The position numbers and the translations under genes were made by a program. Below the pieces are notes generated by a model that saw nothing but the letters and a program-made list of their open reading frames with translations, was not told the origin of the DNA and did no database searches. From Paraburkholderia tuberum STM678 (GTDB lineage Bacteria; Pseudomonadota; Gammaproteobacteria; Burkholderiales; Burkholderiaceae), in NCBI RefSeq assembly GCF_902833905.1, contig NZ_CADFGP010000008.1, positions 1,608 to 65,607 on the forward strand: 64,000 nt of DNA, written 5' to 3'. Shown piece by piece: positions 61,496-64,000 of this stretch; position 1 is the stretch's first letter, and each line of letters opens with the position of its first letter.

Positions 61496-62074
61496 TTACG
61501 GCGCTTTCGTCAACGCGTCAATCGCGTGTTGTTCGCTGTTGCTCCAGAACGCCGCCCACGTCGGAAATCCTTGCGGAAGACGCGGCTGATACCGATCGCC
61601 TTCATACTTGCCGGGCCAGTTCTGCAAGCGTGGCGCACCGGGGCGAGCGAGCCAGTCCGTCGAATACCAATGCTGTTCGTCGCGACGCTCGAAGCACCAC
61701 TGCCCGTCGCGCCGCACGTAGTGATCGAAGTAGCAGATCGCCATCACCACCCACGCTCCGTTGTCCTCGTGCTCCGCGCGACAATAGACGCTTCCCGTCG
61801 CATGGTCGGCATCGATGAAATCGACGACGTGGCCGCATATCTGGTGAATGCTGCGATAAAAGCCGCGCAGAATATGCTCGGACCCGTAGAACGTCTTCAA
61901 TGCCGCGCGCCCTACGCCCCATCGGCCGCAATCGACGTCTTCGGCGAACAGTTGCACCAGGCTGTCCAGATCGCGCGAATCGACCGCGAGCGCGTATCGG
62001 ACGGGCAACTGCTGGATGGCGAGCTGCGCCTCGATGCGCTCGATACGCGCGAGCAGCGCTGAATCCGTCGTCAT
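61496..62074 (-). CDS. NTF2/SnoaL-like protein
   Basis: 192 residues. The pattern IERIEAQLAIQQLPVRYALA then RDLDSLVQLFAEDV is the start of the SnoaL-like fold. The later YFDHYVRRDGQWCFERR strands complete the cone. Relatives include ketosteroid isomerase and scytalone dehydratase, so it may isomerise or dehydrate a ring intermediate. No catalytic residue can be assigned. It overlaps the upstream SDR by 4 nt and is translated with it. Confidence 0.85.
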   Translation of the reverse strand: MTTDSALLARIERIEAQLAIQQLPVRYALAVDSRDLDSLVQLFAEDVDCGRWGVGRAALKTFYGSEHILRGFYRSIHQICGHVVDFIDADHATGSVYCRAEHEDNGAWVVMAICYFDHYVRRDGQWCFERRDEQHWYSTDWLARPGAPRLQNWPGKYEGDRYQPRLPQGFPTWAAFWSNSEQHAIDALTKAP

Positions 62075-62904
62075 GCCTTCCCCTTCGTAGCGTTGGCCAT
62101 CGCGGCCGGGCGCGCGCGGATTTCGTCGGCATAGTAAGGCTGGTGTGAAAGAAGTCCGCCATCGACGTTGAACACCTGGCCCGTGACGAACGCCGCCTCA
62201 TCCGAAGCGAGATACACCACCGCGTGTGCAATGTCTTCGGGCTGCCCGAGGCGAGGCGTGAGATGGTGGCTCAGCATCATCTCTCCGGTCTCCCCCGCGT
62301 AGTACGCCTGGGTCACCGGCGTGACGATCAGGCCGGGAGCGATCGCGTTGCAGCGTATCCCCTCCTTGCCGTGCTGCGCGGCGACGTAGCGCGTCAGCGC
62401 CTCAATACCGGCCTTGCAGACACCGTACGCGCTGTACCCCAGCGCGCCCGCCTGAGCGGCACCGGAAGAGGTATTGATAATCGAACCGCCGCCTCGTGCG
62501 CGCATCAGCGGCAGCGCGCACCGCGAGGCCAGCATGGTGCCGCGAAGATTGATGCGCATCGTGTCGTCCCAGACCCCGACGTCGAGTGCCTCGACTGCCG
62601 CATCGACCGTACTGGAAAGCGATGTGGCCGCGGCGTTGTTATGCAGGATATCGAGCCCGCCCCAAGTCTTGAGCGTCAGATCGAACAATGCATCGATCGA
62701 ACTTTCGTCGCCGATATCGACCTGTGCCGGGACCGCGTGCCCCCCCGCTTCGTTAATACGACGAACCTGTTCCTGCGCGCCTTCGAGATTCAGGTCCGCC
62801 ACGACGAGCAAGGCGCCCTCCTGCGCGAGCCTGGCGGCACAGGCAGCGCCGATACCGGATGCGGCCCCGGTCACGATGGCAATCTTTTGCTTCACGCGTT
62901 GCAT
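62071..62904 (-). CDS. Short-chain dehydrogenase/reductase
   Basis: 277 residues. It has TGAASGIGAACA, VADLNLEGAQ (an Asp that selects NAD), NNAA and YGVCKAGIEAL, with a C-terminal tail longer than usual. It sits between an acyl-CoA dehydrogenase and an NTF2-like protein in one minus-strand operon. It probably oxidises a ring alcohol. Confidence 0.9.
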   Translation of the reverse strand: MQRVKQKIAIVTGAASGIGAACAARLAQEGALLVVADLNLEGAQEQVRRINEAGGHAVPAQVDIGDESSIDALFDLTLKTWGGLDILHNNAAATSLSSTVDAAVEALDVGVWDDTMRINLRGTMLASRCALPLMRARGGGSIINTSSGAAQAGALGYSAYGVCKAGIEALTRYVAAQHGKEGIRCNAIAPGLIVTPVTQAYYAGETGEMMLSHHLTPRLGQPEDIAHAVVYLASDEAAFVTGQVFNVDGGLLSHQPYYADEIRARPAAMANATKGKA

Positions 62905-62919
62905 GATCTGCTCCCTGTC

Positions 62920-64000
62920 TCAGGTCGTTATCGGTGTCCGGCCGCCTGCCGCAACGCGGTCGAGATGAAAGTCGATATCGCCGAACATCTTCTCCATCAT
63001 CGTCATCTTGCGGAAGTAGTGCCCTACCGGATATTCCTCGGTGAGCCCCATGCCACCGTGCAACTGGATGCCCTGCGCGCAAACGAAGCGATTGGCGCGC
63101 GCGGTAACGGCTTTGGCCGCCGAGATGACGCGGCTGCGTTCGGCCGCCGGGCCGTTCAGGTGCGCGATCCCGCAGTACAGCATCGAGCGCGCTTCCTGCG
63201 TGGCGACGAACATCTCAGCCATGCGATGCTGCAACGCCTGGAACTTGCCGATCGGCTGGCCGAACTGCGAGCGTCCCTTGATGTACTCCGAGGTGATCGC
63301 CATCACGGCTTCCATCATGCCAAGGCTCTCGGCCACGCTCGCGAGACTGGCGAGTTCCGTTGCCTGCGTGAGCACCTGCAGCGAGCGTTCAGGTCCGACG
63401 ATCAATGCATCTTCACTGAGCTCGACGTTGTGCAGGTCGATATCCGCGGCACGCGATCCATCGAGCAAGCGGTACGACCGGCACGTTACGCCCGCGGCCC
63501 GGCGATCGACAAGAAAAACGCCCACGCCTTGCGACGCGCCTTCGACTCGCGCGGTCACGAGCAGCTGGTCCGCCGACGCGCCGGCGATCACCAGTGTCTT
63601 CGCGCCGCTGATCAGGTAACCCGAGGCGCTCTTGAGCGCGTGCGTTTGCGCGTGGCATCCCAGCCTGTACCGGCTGCCCGCTTCGCTGTCCGCGAGCGAC
63701 AGCAGCAGCGTGCCGTCGATGACGGCGGGCAGCAGCGTCTCACGCCGGCGCGGCGCATCGCCTCGTTCGACGATCGTGGCGCAAAGCAGCGCCGTCTGCA
63801 CGACCGGCTCGAGCGCCATACCGCGGCCGAGCGCCTCCATCACGATCGCCGTTTCGACGAACGAGCACCCGAGACCGCCGACGTCTTCCGGCATCGTCAG
63901 CCCGAGCCAGCCAAGTTCGGCATAGGCGCGCCAATGTTCGCGGCTGAAGCCCTCTTGCTCCGCCGCGATGCGCGTGCGCGCCTCGAATCCATACTCCTGC
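62920..64000 (-). CDS. Acyl-CoA dehydrogenase, 5' end beyond the window
   Basis: About 360 residues are present and the frame stays open to the right edge (EGFSREHWRAYAELGWLGL upstream of the first internal Met). The protein has the three-domain acyl-CoA dehydrogenase form: MPEDVGGLGCS, the flavin-binding middle beta domain, then SQFGQPIGKFQALQHRMAEM and QLHGGMGLTEEYPVGHYFR in the helical end. The ring-degradation group shares this end motif and often works as an alpha2beta2 heterotetramer, so a partner may lie outside. It introduces a 2,3 double bond into an acyl-CoA. Confidence 0.92.
   Translation of the reverse strand, partial: QEYGFEARTRIAAEQEGFSREHWRAYAELGWLGLTMPEDVGGLGCSFVETAIVMEALGRGMALEPVVQTALLCATIVERGDAPRRRETLLPAVIDGTLLLSLADSEAGSRYRLGCHAQTHALKSASGYLISGAKTLVIAGASADQLLVTARVEGASQGVGVFLVDRRAAGVTCRSYRLLDGSRAADIDLHNVELSEDALIVGPERSLQVLTQATELASLASVAESLGMMEAVMAITSEYIKGRSQFGQPIGKFQALQHRMAEMFVATQEARSMLYCGIAHLNGPAAERSRVISAAKAVTARANRFVCAQGIQLHGGMGLTEEYPVGHYFRKMTMMEKMFGDIDFHLDRVAAGGRTPITT

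Noticed and set aside
1..64000. CRISPR arrays, tRNA and rRNA genes
   Set aside because: I saw no regularly spaced repeats, no tRNA-like cloverleaf with a CCA-adjacent stem, and no rRNA sequence while reading. A dedicated search was not possible.

Overview
The window looks like a piece of a Burkholderiaceae chromosome or megaplasmid (Paraburkholderia, Caballeronia or Burkholderia type). The DNA is GC-rich. The RND operon, the cspA neighbourhood, the three-gene 2-oxoacid dehydrogenase set and the many IclR/TetR-controlled catabolic genes all fit that group. This is inferred from gene content and codon use, not from a database search.

Positions 1-10,000 are a worn accessory region. It holds the tail of an IS91-type transposase and a complete IS66-type element (557-3027) whose right end cuts into a response-regulator gene. 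A small exported protein and a histidine kinase follow, then a frameshifted IS3 remnant. The rest is a loose array of small orphan proteins from two recurring families, ending at a cold-shock gene, cspA. Much of 6.5-8.3 kb has no convincing gene.

Positions 10,000-24,200 carry housekeeping or exchange functions. These are an E1alpha/E1beta/E2 dehydrogenase operon without an E3 gene, a TetR regulator divergent from a complete RND efflux operon (pump, adaptor, outer-membrane channel), a periplasmic beta-propeller lactonase-like protein, a chemoreceptor and a BON-domain lipoprotein.

From 24,400 to the right edge is one large catabolic island of about 40 kb. The left part (24.4-33.5 kb) has an SDR, an APH-type kinase, a MarR regulator and an unusual luxC-luxE-SDR-luxE operon, which resembles the fatty-acid reductase of luminous bacteria but has no luciferase. 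The middle part (33.6-52 kb) contains an Old Yellow Enzyme, an amidohydrolase/crotonase/SDR operon, an MFS transporter, an IclR regulator, two family III CoA-transferase-like proteins, two crotonases, a nitronate-monooxygenase-like flavoprotein, an acetyl-CoA hydrolase-type CoA-transferase, a thiolase, and a P450cam-like P450 paired with a rubredoxin too short to be picked up easily. A palindrome with core AACGNCGTT recurs at four promoters around the IclR gene and probably marks its regulon.

The right part (52.1-64 kb) is the most coherent. A minus-strand operon encodes, in order, P450, GMC oxidoreductase, a crotonase with all the catalytic residues of 6-oxocamphor hydrolase at identical positions, a serine hydrolase, an itaconyl-CoA-hydratase-like MaoC protein and a CitE-like lyase. 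Nearby on the plus strand are a putidaredoxin-reductase-like protein and a putidaredoxin-like ferredoxin. Read together, this suggests oxidation of a (bi)cyclic terpenoid-like ketone to a 1,3-diketone, hydrolytic carbon-carbon cleavage, CoA activation, and beta-oxidation or retro-aldol steps giving acetyl-CoA and pyruvate-like products. The substrate is not known from sequence.
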